64,000 nt of DNA from Flavobacteriaceae bacterium UBA1682 (GCA_002320285.1 DCKE01000016.1:259-64258), one strand, 5' to 3'; positions 48,429-57,753 are shown, numbered from the stretch's first letter. A program made the numbers and translations. Notes: generated by a model not told the origin, from the letters alone.

Positions 48429-50405
48429 TTATTGTTTTTTACTACTTCCTTCAATCAGCCAATTTTTGTAAGTCGGTACATCTGGCGTATATCCGATCGG
48501 GCTGTTTAATGCCTTTTCATCGGAATCTAAAACTATGTAATAAGGCTGTGCATTGGCTTTGTAATGGGTAATTTGGAAATCACTCCACTTATTACCAACA
48601 GTCTTAATTTTTCTGCCCGTTTCTGGTGATATATATTGTTCTGCCTCTGGCAATTCCTTTTTATCATCTACATAAAGTGAAATTAATACAAAGTCCTTTC
48701 TCAATAAAGATAACACTTCCGGATCCGACCATACGTAATCTTCCATCTTACGACAGTTGACACAGGCAAATCCGGTGAAATCTAATAAAACCGGTTTATT
48801 TACGGATTTTGCATAAGCTATTCCCTTTTGATAATCGGTAAAAGCAACCAAATCATGAGCACCTAATTTAGCACCGTCTGGCAATTCTACTTCAGTAGAA
48901 ACACCACCGCCTTTGGAGTTACCTACTCCATAAGGACTTTCACTATAGGTCATTGGAGGAGGAAATCCTGAAATGATTTTTAGTGGAGCACCCCACAATC
49001 CAGGGATTAAGTAAATCGTAAAAGTACCTACCAGTAAAGCCATCGCCAAACGACCTACGGAGATATGATCCATCGGACTATCGTGTGGCAGCTTGATTTT
49101 TCCTAATAAATATAATGCCCAAGCCCCAAATATCGCGATCCAAATAGCTAAGAAAACTTCTCTTTCCAACCAATGAGCTTGCAAAACCAAATCGGCATTG
49201 GATAAGAATTTAAAGGCTAAAGCCAACTCTAAGAATCCTAATGACACTTTGATCGTATTTAACCATCCACCGGACTTTGGCATAGAGTTTAACCAACCTG
49301 GGAACATCGCAAACAACATAAATGGCAAGGCCAAAGCAGTTGAGAAACCCAACATTCCTACAATCGGAGCAATTCCTCCTTTAGATGCCGCTTCTACCAA
49401 TAGGGTTCCAACAATTGGTCCTGTACAAGAGAAAGAGACTATCGCCAAGGCCAAGGCCATAAACAAGATTCCTATAAATCCGCCACGATCTGCTTGCGAA
49501 TCCACTTTATTCGCCCATGAATTTGGTAGCATAATTTCGAATGCTCCTAAAAACGAGGTAGCAAAGAACACCAATAAGACAAAGAAGATCACATTGAACC
49601 AGACATTAGTAGACAGTGCATTTAAAGAGTCCGCTCCAAAAACAGCGGTCACGATAGTACCCAAAACTACATAAATCAAGATGATTGATAATCCATAAAA
49701 AATGGCATTACGAATACCCTTAGCGCGGGTTTTACTTTGTTTAGTAAAGAAACTAACCGTCATTGGAATCATCGGAAACACACAAGGGGTTAACAACGCT
49801 GCAAATCCAGATAGAAATGCGATAAAAAAGATTTTAAATAAGCCTTTTTGCTCTTCTTTTACCGGCTTAATTGGCGCTGCATCCTGTGGGGTTGTAGCCG
49901 TTACCGCAGCAACGGATTCCGTTGCTTCCTCAAAGTTCTTAACTTCTGAAGCTGTTAGAGTCGCTAGGTCAAACACAAAAAAGTTACTTTGACTGATACA
50001 AACTTCATCACAAACTTGATAAGCCAGTTCTAATTGAATATTTTTAAGATCTTTATTGGTAATCTTAACTTCCTGAACCAATTTTACCGGTCCATCAAAA
50101 TAGGTTTCATCTACCTCAAAAACATCATTATATACCGTTTTTGTTGGACTCTCCTTTGCTTTTCCAGCAATTAAGTAGTTCCCTTCTTCATTATTAAACA
50201 ACAATTCTGCCGGTAAGGGGCCTCCTTCAGCAGTAAATTGTGAGTACATATGCCAATTCCCGTCAACTACACCGTCTAGGGTAATTACATATTCCGTTTC
50301 TGATTTTTTTTCTATTTTAGATTTCCATTTAGCCGGGTTGACAATCTGAGCCTGCACCGTCACTATAGAAACTAAAAAAAGTAGCAAATAGGCTAATTTT
50401 TTCAT
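48429..50405 (-). CDS. dsbD: protein-disulfide reductase, DsbD family
   Basis: Transfers electrons from cytoplasmic thioredoxin across the inner membrane to periplasmic thiol proteins. A signal peptide (VQA-QIV) leads a DsbD-alpha-like domain with a cysteine pair (YQVCDEVCISQ). A transmembrane core follows (about 190-470, eight hydrophobic segments; TPCVFPMIPMTVSFF holds the membrane Cys). A thioredoxin domain with CVNC (C548, C551) ends the protein. The second membrane cysteine appears in VSFSCTGPIVG. The first four bases overlap the tilS stop, so the two are coupled. Confidence 0.94.
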   Translation of the reverse strand: MKKLAYLLLFLVSIVTVQAQIVNPAKWKSKIEKKSETEYVITLDGVVDGNWHMYSQFTAEGGPLPAELLFNNEEGNYLIAGKAKESPTKTVYNDVFEVDETYFDGPVKLVQEVKITNKDLKNIQLELAYQVCDEVCISQSNFFVFDLATLTASEVKNFEEATESVAAVTATTPQDAAPIKPVKEEQKGLFKIFFIAFLSGFAALLTPCVFPMIPMTVSFFTKQSKTRAKGIRNAIFYGLSIILIYVVLGTIVTAVFGADSLNALSTNVWFNVIFFVLLVFFATSFLGAFEIMLPNSWANKVDSQADRGGFIGILFMALALAIVSFSCTGPIVGTLLVEAASKGGIAPIVGMLGFSTALALPFMLFAMFPGWLNSMPKSGGWLNTIKVSLGFLELALAFKFLSNADLVLQAHWLEREVFLAIWIAIFGAWALYLLGKIKLPHDSPMDHISVGRLAMALLVGTFTIYLIPGLWGAPLKIISGFPPPMTYSESPYGVGNSKGGGVSTEVELPDGAKLGAHDLVAFTDYQKGIAYAKSVNKPVLLDFTGFACVNCRKMEDYVWSDPEVLSLLRKDFVLISLYVDDKKELPEAEQYISPETGRKIKTVGNKWSDFQITHYKANAQPYYIVLDSDEKALNSPIGYTPDVPTYKNWLIEGSSKKQ

Positions 50406-51715
50406 TTGATTAATTGAATTTTTAAAATGTTTTTAGTTGTACTTTTTATCTTAAATCGATCATCCATTCGACCACCGACAATCCATACAATTTGAGTTTC
50501 AGAACACAAGATCCAAGCTGATTCTTTTTCAATTTGAGAATATTTCTCATCTTTAAAATACTTACTAAGCTTTTTAGATCCGTGCATTCCCAAAGGATAA
50601 AAAGAATCCCCGTCACGCCACTTTCTCAGCAGCAAGGGAAACTTTACTTGATCTTTATCTACAAAAATAATGTCTTTATCTTCATAGGCTAATCGTTCAT
50701 TTTGTTGTTCATTAGAAATAATTATTGGTTTAGTTATAGTTTCATTTTCATAAAGTTCGTATACCTGCTTATCATCGTCCAAAACACTCTTTGGTGCCAA
50801 TATTAGCTGCGCTCTATTTTTGAGCAAAACAGCTGTATCGGAAAAAATCATTTTACCGGTAGGCGCGTCTACTAATAAGTCGACATCGTCCCAGTTCTTA
50901 AATCCGAACGGCAACAACCAGTGATGTAAGTAAGCCAGATAGTTCCCTCGTGTTTTTAATGCTGCTATGGAGAAATACCGTGTTTCTCCCTCTTCAATAA
51001 CAACACGATCATAAAAATCTTTTGAAGCATCTTCGATTAGGCTATGTGCCTCGTTTAAATACATCATCGAATTCTTAAACGAATTCAAAAAACCCGCATT
51101 GCTCTTTTTAAAAATCGGCACGACTTCTTTTCTAATTTTATTGCGCAAATATTTGGTTTCTGCATTGGTATGATCCTCACGCCAATCCCATCCATTTGCC
51201 CTTGCGTGTTGCTCAATTTCCTCTCTGGAAAAAACCAACATCGGACGTACGATTTTATGATTTTGTTCGGGAATTCCCATCAAACCATCCAAACCTGTAC
51301 CCCGAGAAAAATTGATTAGGAAAGTTTCAACGGAATCATCTACATGATGTGCCGTTAAAAGAAAATCGAGTTTTTTGTCTAACAATAAAGTATCGAACCA
51401 TTGATAACGCAAGTCTCTCGCTGCAATCTGAATCGAAACCCCATTTACTTGAGCATACTGCTCTGTATCAAAACGGATGCCAAAAAATGGAATTTTCAAT
51501 TGTTTACACAATTCTTCTACAAATTCCATATCACCATCGCTCTCTTTATCTCGCAATTGAAAGTTGCAATGCGCGACACTAATATCCATCTTTAATTCTG
51601 CAAATAAACGCAACATCACGATACTATCAACTCCTCCGCTAACCGCCAACAAAAGTTTAGCCTGTTGCATATCTGGAAATCGATTCTGAAGGTGAGTTTT
51701 AAGTTTTGCTAACAT
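50402..51715 (-). CDS. tilS: tRNA(Ile)-lysidine synthase
   Basis: Converts the wobble cytidine of tRNA-Ile(CAU) to lysidine, so that AUA is read as isoleucine. An N-type ATP-pyrophosphatase with PP-loop SGGVDS at 26-31, the HHVDDSVETFLINFSRGTGLDGL segment and RPML. The substrate-binding domain follows, and a C-terminal TilS domain has WRDGDSFYPLGMHGSKKLSKYF. I chose the ATG at 51715 (437 aa); an in-frame TTG lies 7 codons earlier. Its stop overlaps the dsbD start. Confidence 0.95.
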   Translation of the reverse strand: MLAKLKTHLQNRFPDMQQAKLLLAVSGGVDSIVMLRLFAELKMDISVAHCNFQLRDKESDGDMEFVEELCKQLKIPFFGIRFDTEQYAQVNGVSIQIAARDLRYQWFDTLLLDKKLDFLLTAHHVDDSVETFLINFSRGTGLDGLMGIPEQNHKIVRPMLVFSREEIEQHARANGWDWREDHTNAETKYLRNKIRKEVVPIFKKSNAGFLNSFKNSMMYLNEAHSLIEDASKDFYDRVVIEEGETRYFSIAALKTRGNYLAYLHHWLLPFGFKNWDDVDLLVDAPTGKMIFSDTAVLLKNRAQLILAPKSVLDDDKQVYELYENETITKPIIISNEQQNERLAYEDKDIIFVDKDQVKFPLLLRKWRDGDSFYPLGMHGSKKLSKYFKDEKYSQIEKESAWILCSETQIVWIVGGRMDDRFKIKSTTKNILKIQLIK

Positions 51716-51777
51716 TTTACAAATTAAAGTCCTCAAAGTAACATATTTTATTTGTTTTTTGAAACCTCTTTTTTGCC

Positions 51778-51824
51778 AAAAAAATTACAGAAACTATAAT
51801 TTTTTGTGAATCTGTAATTTTTCG
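51778..51824 (-). terminator. probable intrinsic terminator after pabB
   Basis: A 10-bp perfect stem AAAATTACAG / CTGTAATTTT with a loop of about 20 bases and T runs, downstream of pabB on the minus strand. The loop is long, so activity is less sure. Confidence 0.55.
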
Positions 51825-51931
51825 CGCTTAAGTTTGGCTGGTCAGTCCTTCACAATTTAGTAGAAACTACCAATACCAATATTTTTAATGGTTATAACAC
51901 ACCTAAGAAGTGGTGTTTGCGGACCGGCTAT

Positions 51932-53230
51932 TTATTCTTGTATCGGTTGTAAAACCCTTTTCATCGCTTGAGCTTTTAACAAACATTCTTCGTATTCGGC
52001 TTCGGGCTCGGCTAGGGAGGTAATAGCGCTTCCAACAGAGAACGAAATATAGCTTTTTGCGTGATTATAGAGTATGCTTCTGATGACTACATTGAAATCA
52101 AAATTGCCCTCAGGGGAAAAATATCCAATAGCACCACTATAGAGTCCGCGCTTGGATTCTTCCAATTCTTCAATAATTTTCATCGCAGAAATCTTGGGAG
52201 CTCCGGTCATACTACCCATTGGATAGGTCGACTGAATAATTGCAATCGGAGAAGTATCAGCAGAAACCTCGGACACCACCGTCGAAATCATTTGGTGTAC
52301 TTGTTTAAAAGTATAGATTCCACATAACTCTTCAACCCTTACAGATCCTTTAATAGCGGTTTTGGACAAATCATTTCGCACCAAATCGACGATCATTATA
52401 TTTTCTGCGCGTTCTTTTATATTTGATTGTAAATCGATGCGAGCCTGCAAATCATCGTCCGCTAGCAGATGTCGTTTAGCAGTGCCCTTAATCGGCTGTG
52501 AGATTACTTTGGTACCCGTTTTTTTCAGATAGCGTTCCGGTGAAGCCCCTAAAGCATAATGGTGGTTATTCTTAAAAAAAGTAGCAAAAGGTGGGCTAGA
52601 AATCGCATTTAATGCCTGATAAATTTGCAACGGATCTATACTGCTATTTTCTGCAAAAAACTCCATACAAAAATTGGCTTCATAGATATCTCCCGCCTGA
52701 ATACTGCCGAGCATATTCGTGATTTTTTGAATATACTGTTCTTTCGAAATGCGCTGTTGAATCTCAATATTGCTTGTAGGTACAACCGTAAACAAACCGG
52801 TTTCTTCTATTTGCTGTAAGTCGCTCTCCCACTCCTCATTACAATTTCTGAGGTAATGCAATTCCAATACATTCCCCTTAACTTTAAATATTTTTTGGGG
52901 TTGAAAGAAAAATAAATCTGGAAATTCTAATCCATCGCTATTCGAAGATTGTAATTTTTCGACGTCGTTTTTTAGGTCATAACTCAAATAACCAAACAAC
53001 CAGTCTTTCGTTTGGGAATAGTAGGCCTCTAGATCGAGAAATGCCCGGTCATAATCGGTTTGAATAGCCGTGAAGGCCTCCACTGCAAGTAGGTAATCAA
53101 ATTCGGAATAGTTCTCCGTAGCGTTGTTGCTATCCAAAAAAACTACTTCGCGGAACTGTTGGCTCCACTGAAGTAGTTTATCTTTAAAATTGGTATATTC
53201 TGATAAGTCAACACTAATGACATTTCGCAT
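51932..53230 (-). CDS. pabB: aminodeoxychorismate synthase component I (PabB)
   Basis: Forms 4-amino-4-deoxychorismate from chorismate with a glutaminase partner for folate synthesis. A chorismate-binding enzyme of 432 residues with the core SQPIKGTAKR, ENIMIVDLVRNDLSK and GSMTGAPKISAMKIIEELE motifs. The PIKGT motif favours PabB over TrpE, which has PIAGT. An N-terminal domain covers about 1-165. The glutaminase PabA is not in the window. It follows rluD after 3 bases in the PASTA-rluD-pabB operon. Confidence 0.92.
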   Translation of the reverse strand: MRNVISVDLSEYTNFKDKLLQWSQQFREVVFLDSNNATENYSEFDYLLAVEAFTAIQTDYDRAFLDLEAYYSQTKDWLFGYLSYDLKNDVEKLQSSNSDGLEFPDLFFFQPQKIFKVKGNVLELHYLRNCNEEWESDLQQIEETGLFTVVPTSNIEIQQRISKEQYIQKITNMLGSIQAGDIYEANFCMEFFAENSSIDPLQIYQALNAISSPPFATFFKNNHHYALGASPERYLKKTGTKVISQPIKGTAKRHLLADDDLQARIDLQSNIKERAENIMIVDLVRNDLSKTAIKGSVRVEELCGIYTFKQVHQMISTVVSEVSADTSPIAIIQSTYPMGSMTGAPKISAMKIIEELEESKRGLYSGAIGYFSPEGNFDFNVVIRSILYNHAKSYISFSVGSAITSLAEPEAEYEECLLKAQAMKRVLQPIQE

Positions 53231-53233
53231 GGC

Positions 53234-54274
53234 TTATTCCACTTCAGGTTGATTGGCTGTTGAATAGTTTCTCCACTTATCAATACACTGTATCATGTCG
53301 GTTGGAATATCCGAACTAAAGCGCATAAACTCCTTGGTTATCGGATGTTCAAATCCTAGGGTCTGCGCATGCAAAGCTTGACGTGGTAATACTTGAAAGC
53401 AGTTTTCCACAAACTGTTTGTATTTGGTAAAGGTAGTTCCTTTTAAAATCAAGTGTCCCCCATAACGTTCGTCGTTAAATAAGGTATGACCGATGTGTTT
53501 CATATGAACGCGAATCTGATGTGTACGACCGGTTTCTAATCGACAACTCACAAGCGTAACATAACCCAAACGTTCTAAAACTTTGTAGTGAGTTACGGCA
53601 TATTTACCGTCTGCTTCATCTTCATAAGCGGCCATCTGCATGCGGTTTTTGACGTGTCGTCCGATATAGGTCTCCACGGTTCCCTGTTCTTCTGCTACAT
53701 TACCCCATACCAAAGCCACGTATTCTCTTTCTGTAGTTTTTTCAGCAAACTGTCTTTGTAATTCGCTCATCGCCCATTCGGTTTTAGCAATGACCAATAA
53801 ACCGCTGGTATCCTTGTCGATTCGATGAACCAAACCGGGACGCTCACTGCTGTTTAGAGGTAAATTTTCAAAGTGATAAGCCAAGGCATTTACTAAGGTT
53901 CCCGTGTAATTTCCGTGTCCAGGATGTACTACTAGTCCGGGTTTTTTGTTGATCACCAAAAGCGTATCGTCTTCATAAACGATATCCAATGGAATATTCT
54001 CCGGTAAAATTTTATTTTCAAACGGCGGTTGTTCCATCAATACTCGTACTACATCAAAGGCTTTGACCTTGTAGTTGGACTTGACAGGAATCTCATTGAC
54101 AAATATATTACCGTTTGTCGCGGCTTGTTGAATTTTATTTCGAGTAGCATTCTCTACCAAATTCATTAAAAATTTATCCACTCGTAAAGGCGCTTGTCCT
54201 TTAGAGGCTTCAAATTTGTAATGTTCGTATAAATCCCCTTCTAATTCGTCTTGGAACTCGATATTTTCTTGCAT
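53234..54274 (-). CDS. rluD: 23S rRNA pseudouridine synthase, RluA/RluD family
   Basis: Isomerises uridines in large-subunit rRNA. An S4 RNA-binding domain (about 30-80; RVDKFLMNLVENATRNKIQQ) is followed by the catalytic domain with the HRIDKDTSGLLVIAK motif and nucleophile D153. The later signature GRTHQIRVHMKHIGHTLFND is present. The length of 346 is normal for RluD. It directly abuts the PASTA protein gene with no gap. Exact target sites cannot be read from the sequence. Confidence 0.94.
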   Translation of the reverse strand: MQENIEFQDELEGDLYEHYKFEASKGQAPLRVDKFLMNLVENATRNKIQQAATNGNIFVNEIPVKSNYKVKAFDVVRVLMEQPPFENKILPENIPLDIVYEDDTLLVINKKPGLVVHPGHGNYTGTLVNALAYHFENLPLNSSERPGLVHRIDKDTSGLLVIAKTEWAMSELQRQFAEKTTEREYVALVWGNVAEEQGTVETYIGRHVKNRMQMAAYEDEADGKYAVTHYKVLERLGYVTLVSCRLETGRTHQIRVHMKHIGHTLFNDERYGGHLILKGTTFTKYKQFVENCFQVLPRQALHAQTLGFEHPITKEFMRFSSDIPTDMIQCIDKWRNYSTANQPEVE

Positions 54275-54883
54275 TTATTCCGCTGTGTTGTTTTCAATTT
54301 CTGGAGCTACGTCTAATGCCTCTGCAGACAATCCGGCTCTACCATCTCCTAATACAAAATCTAATTTAGAGGCTTTTAAAACCTTATCACCAGCTTTTAA
54401 TGTCTTACCATTTTGTCTCACTTGTAAAACGACGTCTCTACCAATATAACTTTGATATGTTGTGGTCCCCAAATTGAGGCCCATCGCTTCTACTGTAGCT
54501 ATGGCTTGTCTAAAAGTCAATTGATTTAAGTCTGGCAAGGTTATTTTAGAATATCCCGCAGCATTTATCTTTACGTAAATCTTTCTATTTTCTTTTACGC
54601 CTGCTCCTGCCACTGGATCTTGTTCAATAATAGACAAAGGAGGTACGCTTTTATCATAATCCAAAGTATCTAAAATAACCAGCTTCAATTGCACTGCTTC
54701 CAAAACACCCTCTGCCGCATCGACCTTCATTTTTCGCAATTCCGGAACAGCGATCTTCTGACCGTGGTTTGTGGAGCTTTTCATCCAGCGTAATGACGCA
54801 AAACTAATCACCACGATGATGATTACTGCCAAAGCTATATTGATAAAAAAAGCTTTTGATGTTATAAATTTTCTAATACTCAT
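54275..54883 (-). CDS. PASTA-domain membrane protein
   Basis: A protein of 202 residues with a single N-terminal membrane helix (about 13-32) and an exported region of PASTA repeats: KIAVPELRKMKVDAAEGVLEAV, then ITLPDLNQLTFRQAIATVEAMGLNL. PASTA domains bind peptidoglycan or muropeptides. Unlike PASTA kinases, no kinase domain is present. It heads the operon with rluD and pabB and is divergent from ddl, a peptidoglycan-precursor gene. A -7 type element TATCTTTG lies upstream (54900-54907, minus strand). Confidence 0.92.
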   Translation of the reverse strand: MSIRKFITSKAFFINIALAVIIIVVISFASLRWMKSSTNHGQKIAVPELRKMKVDAAEGVLEAVQLKLVILDTLDYDKSVPPLSIIEQDPVAGAGVKENRKIYVKINAAGYSKITLPDLNQLTFRQAIATVEAMGLNLGTTTYQSYIGRDVVLQVRQNGKTLKAGDKVLKASKLDFVLGDGRAGLSAEALDVAPEIENNTAE

Positions 54884-54899
54884 AAAAATATAATTTTGA

Positions 54900-54907
54900 C
54901 AAAGATA
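54900..54907 (-). promoter_or_regulatory. -7 type promoter element for PASTA-rluD-pabB
   Basis: TATCTTTG on the minus strand, about 17 bases before the PASTA protein ATG. No -33 TTG is apparent. Confidence 0.4.
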
Positions 54908-54924
54908 TAAAATAGAAAAGATTT

Positions 54925-54952
54925 TTTGTTTCTATGTTTTATTATAAATTTG
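54925..54952 (+). promoter_or_regulatory. promoter of ddl-coaD
   Basis: TTTG (54925-54928) and TAAATTTG (54945-54952) with a 16-base spacer, slightly short against the consensus. It lies 55 bases before the ddl ATG and shares the 124-base divergent gap with the PASTA operon. Confidence 0.45.
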
Positions 54953-55007
54953 TTTAATTGACACCCCTCTAAAAAACGAGGGTCTCCAATTGACAAAATC
55001 ATTAGAT

Positions 55008-55985
55008 ATGAAGCATGTAGCTATTATTATGGGTGGGTATTCTAGCGAATATAAAATATCACTACTCAGTGGAAATGTGGTATACCAATCGCTGGATCGT
55101 TCAAAATACGTTCCGTATAGAATTCACCTCTTTAAAAACAAATGGGTATTTGTTGCAGATGATGAACAAGAGTACCCTATTGACAAGAATGATTTTTCAA
55201 TAATCTATCAAGGCAAAAAAATAATTTTCGATGTCGTTTTTAATGCTATACACGGAAGTCCTGGCGAAGATGGTTTGATACAAGCTTATTTTGAATTGAT
55301 CAATATGCCGCATACCTCTTGTGGATATTATCAAGCTGCGCTGACCATGAATAAACGCGATATGTTATCGGTATTAAAACCCTATGGTATTAAAACTGCC
55401 ATTTCGTATTACCTCAATCAAGGTGATGTAATCGATACGGAAGCCATTATTCAAAAAGTCGGCCTACCTTGTTTTGTAAAACCCAATAAATCGGGTTCCA
55501 GTTTCGGGATTTCAAAACCAAAAACTTCTGAAGAACTTTTAACAGCTATTGACAAAGCTTATCTAGAGGATAATGAAATCATTATTGAGAGTTTTCTGGA
55601 GGGCACAGAGGTCTCTGTCGGAGTGATCAATTATCAAGGTGAAGTCAAAGTACTACCGATTACTGAGATTGTGTCCGAAAACGACTTTTTTGATTACGAA
55701 GCCAAATACATGGGCAAATCTCAAGAGATCACCCCCGCTCGTATATCAGAAGAAGTCGCCTTAAAAATCAGTGAAATCACCAAGAAAATATATATCATTT
55801 TAAAAATGGAAGGTTTCTCTCGTAGTGAATTTATTTTGGTCAACGGCGAGCCGTTTTTACTTGAAATGAATACCATTCCAGGATTGACCAACGAAAGCAT
55901 CTTACCACAACAGGCGCGTGAAGCCAATATCTCACTAGCAGCATTATTTGATAACGCCATTTGTTTGGCACTTGACAAATCTTAA
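55008..55985 (+). CDS. ddl: D-alanine-D-alanine ligase
   Basis: Makes the D-Ala-D-Ala dipeptide of peptidoglycan with ATP. The ATP-grasp fold shows FKNKWVFV, the HGSPGEDGLIQ loop, the central CFVKPNKSGSSFGI and C-terminal FILVNGEPFLLEMNTIPGLT with metal ligands. I chose the ATG at 55008 (MKHVAIIMGGYSSEY, 325 aa) over the in-frame TTG at 54990. It is followed by coaD after 2 bases. Confidence 0.95.
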   Translation: MKHVAIIMGGYSSEYKISLLSGNVVYQSLDRSKYVPYRIHLFKNKWVFVADDEQEYPIDKNDFSIIYQGKKIIFDVVFNAIHGSPGEDGLIQAYFELINMPHTSCGYYQAALTMNKRDMLSVLKPYGIKTAISYYLNQGDVIDTEAIIQKVGLPCFVKPNKSGSSFGISKPKTSEELLTAIDKAYLEDNEIIIESFLEGTEVSVGVINYQGEVKVLPITEIVSENDFFDYEAKYMGKSQEITPARISEEVALKISEITKKIYIILKMEGFSRSEFILVNGEPFLLEMNTIPGLTNESILPQQAREANISLAALFDNAICLALDKS

Positions 55986-55987
55986 TC

Positions 55988-56446
55988 ATGAGAAGAGCGG
56001 TTTTCCCCGGTTCATTTGATCCAATCACCAACGGTCATTTTGACATTATTTGCCGTGCAGTACCCCTATTTGACGAAATTATCGTTGCAATAGGTGTCAA
56101 TGCCGAAAAGAAATATATGTTTTCTTTAGATGAACGAAAGCGTTTTATCGAAGAAACCTTTAAAGATGAGCCGAAGATTAAAGTCCGTACGTATCACGGA
56201 TTGACTACCGATTTCTGTATCGAAAACGATGCTCAATTTATACTAAGAGGATTGCGAAATCCCGCTGATTTTGAGTTTGAAAAAGCCATTGCTCATACCA
56301 ATCGCTTTTTGACAAAAATTGAAACGGTCTTTTTATTAACCGCAGCGAGCACTTCGTTCATCAGTTCCAGCATCGTTAGAGATGTGATCCGAAACAAAGG
56401 CGACTATCAACGACTGGTTCCTAAACCCGTTTTTGTTAAAAGATAA
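55988..56446 (+). CDS. coaD: phosphopantetheine adenylyltransferase
   Basis: Adds AMP to 4'-phosphopantetheine, the penultimate step of CoA synthesis. A nucleotidyltransferase of 152 residues with PGSFDPITNGHFDII (the TxGH motif with H17), RGLRNPADFEFE and the ISSSIVRDV ATP-binding motif. It starts 2 bases after ddl and ends at a bidirectional terminator. Confidence 0.97.
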   Translation: MRRAVFPGSFDPITNGHFDIICRAVPLFDEIIVAIGVNAEKKYMFSLDERKRFIEETFKDEPKIKVRTYHGLTTDFCIENDAQFILRGLRNPADFEFEKAIAHTNRFLTKIETVFLLTAASTSFISSSIVRDVIRNKGDYQRLVPKPVFVKR

Positions 56447-56451
56447 CAACC

Positions 56452-56489
56452 AAAAAAAGGTCGACAGTATATACTGCCGACCTTTTTTT
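56452..56489. terminator. bidirectional intrinsic terminator between coaD and the Nudix gene
   Basis: Arms AAAAAAAGGTCG and CGACCTTTTTTT enclose CAGTA/TACTG around a central TA, with one mismatch. It lies between the two convergent genes. Confidence 0.9.
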
Positions 56490-56501
56490 ATATTTACTAG
56501 T

Positions 56502-57101
56502 TTATAAAACGTCTGATTCTTCAATCAGCAGTTTGATGTTCTCATACGAATTCTCCATGGCTTCTCGAATTTGCTGTTTATTTAACCAGGCCACCTGTTC
56601 TATCCCTTCTTCAATTTGTCCAACCGGCACTCCATCAAAATCCGTTTTCATTTCAAACCAATGGGTAATCTTCAGTTTGTACTTACCATTGCGTTTAAAT
56701 ACATGGTAGGTTTTCTGCAGTTTCTTAGTTATTTCTAAGCCTGTAACTCCGGTTTCTTCTTCGACTTCACGGATAGCGGTTTGCTCAATTTCTTCATTTT
56801 TCTCAATGCCTCCTTTCGGCAAATCCCATTTTCCATTTCGAAGAATAAACAAGACCTCTCCTTGGGAATTATAGACCAATCCACCCCCTGCTTTTTGAAC
56901 GGGAATCTTTTCTTTGATTTTTTTTAGAATTTCTTTTTCATTAGGATGGTAAAGAAAAGCCTTTTGGATTTTATTTTGAAAATATTTAATGATAATTTTG
57001 TCGATATCGACACTATCTAACAAGAACAATTGGAAATCAGTTTCTTTTACAATTTCGTTTGTCAGAAATAGAGGCTTGTCGTTTACAAAAACTTTATACA
57101 T
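56502..57101 (-). CDS. Nudix hydrolase
   Basis: A 199-residue protein. An N-terminal region of about 65 residues (MYKVFVNDKPLFLTNEI) has no motif known to me. The Nudix domain follows (about 70-195) with the complete box GGIEKNEEIEQTAIREVEEETG, ending in the helix REAMENSYENIKLL. Nudix enzymes cleave nucleoside-diphosphate-linked compounds; the substrate here is unknown. The start lies 7 bases from the divergent pyrE start, so its promoter must overlap pyrE. As I recall this pair is conserved in the family. Confidence 0.92.
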   Translation of the reverse strand: MYKVFVNDKPLFLTNEIVKETDFQLFLLDSVDIDKIIIKYFQNKIQKAFLYHPNEKEILKKIKEKIPVQKAGGGLVYNSQGEVLFILRNGKWDLPKGGIEKNEEIEQTAIREVEEETGVTGLEITKKLQKTYHVFKRNGKYKLKITHWFEMKTDFDGVPVGQIEEGIEQVAWLNKQQIREAMENSYENIKLLIEESDVL

Positions 57102-57104
57102 TTG
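57076..57104 (+). promoter_or_regulatory. promoter of pyrE, inside the Nudix gene start
   Basis: TTG (57076-57078) and TACATTTG (57097-57104) with 18 bases between them match the Bacteroidota promoter layout. The expected transcription start (about 57109-57111) coincides with the pyrE ATG at 57109, so the transcript may be leaderless. The element lies in the 5' coding end of the Nudix gene on the other strand. Confidence 0.5.
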
Positions 57105-57108
57105 TATT

Positions 57109-57753
57109 ATGATTTTTAATAGAGAAACAGCACAAAAAACGGCCGAATTGCTTTTACAAATAAACGCAATTAAATTAGATCCTAAAAATCCTTTTACATG
57201 GGCTTCGGGATGGAAATCTCCAATCTACTGCGACAATCGCATAACACTCTCATATCCAGAGATTAGAAAATTCCTAAAAAATGAATTTGCTCAAAACATA
57301 GAAGCCAAATACGGTAAACCAGACGTCATTGCAGGAGTTGCGACAGGTGCTATTGGCATCGGATTAATGGTTGCAGAAGTATTGGAATTACCTTTTGTTT
57401 ATGTAAGACCCGAGCCTAAAAAACACGGTAGACAAAACCAAATCGAAGGACAATTGGAAGCCGGTAAATCCGTTTTAGTGATCGAAGACTTAATTAGTAC
57501 AGGTAAAAGTAGCTTACAAGCCGTAGAAGCTTTGAAAGCCAATGGCGCCAATGTATTGGGTATGGCAGCAATTTTTACCTACGGTTTTGAAATTGCTGAT
57601 CAAAACTTTAAAGAAGCTGGGATTCAATTGATGACATTAAGTAATTATTCGTCATTATTAGAAAGTGCGGTAGAAAAAAAGTATATTTCGGAATCCGATT
57701 TGGAAACTTTAAAAGAATGGCGTACCAACCCATCTATTTGGAGTCCTAAATAA
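57109..57753 (+). CDS. pyrE: orotate phosphoribosyltransferase
   Basis: Makes orotidine monophosphate from orotate and PRPP in pyrimidine synthesis. A type I phosphoribosyltransferase (214 aa) with the PRPP motif VLVIEDLISTGKSS. Other conserved segments are KNPFTWASGWKSPIYCDNR, GVATGAIGIGLMVAEVL and PEPKKHGR. The open frame extends 40 codons upstream through the Nudix promoter region, but that part is unlike PyrE. The ATG at 57109 (MIFNRETAQKTAELL) gives the canonical start. pyrF is not in the window. Confidence 0.95.
   Translation: MIFNRETAQKTAELLLQINAIKLDPKNPFTWASGWKSPIYCDNRITLSYPEIRKFLKNEFAQNIEAKYGKPDVIAGVATGAIGIGLMVAEVLELPFVYVRPEPKKHGRQNQIEGQLEAGKSVLVIEDLISTGKSSLQAVEALKANGANVLGMAAIFTYGFEIADQNFKEAGIQLMTLSNYSSLLESAVEKKYISESDLETLKEWRTNPSIWSPK

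Noticed and set aside
49198..49674. 158-codon plus-strand frame inside the dsbD gene
   Set aside because: It lies opposite the membrane-spanning core of dsbD and mirrors its codons; no start context or motif.
56989..57108. 40-residue N-terminal extension of pyrE
   Set aside because: Lies over the Nudix gene start and promoter; PyrE starts at 57109.
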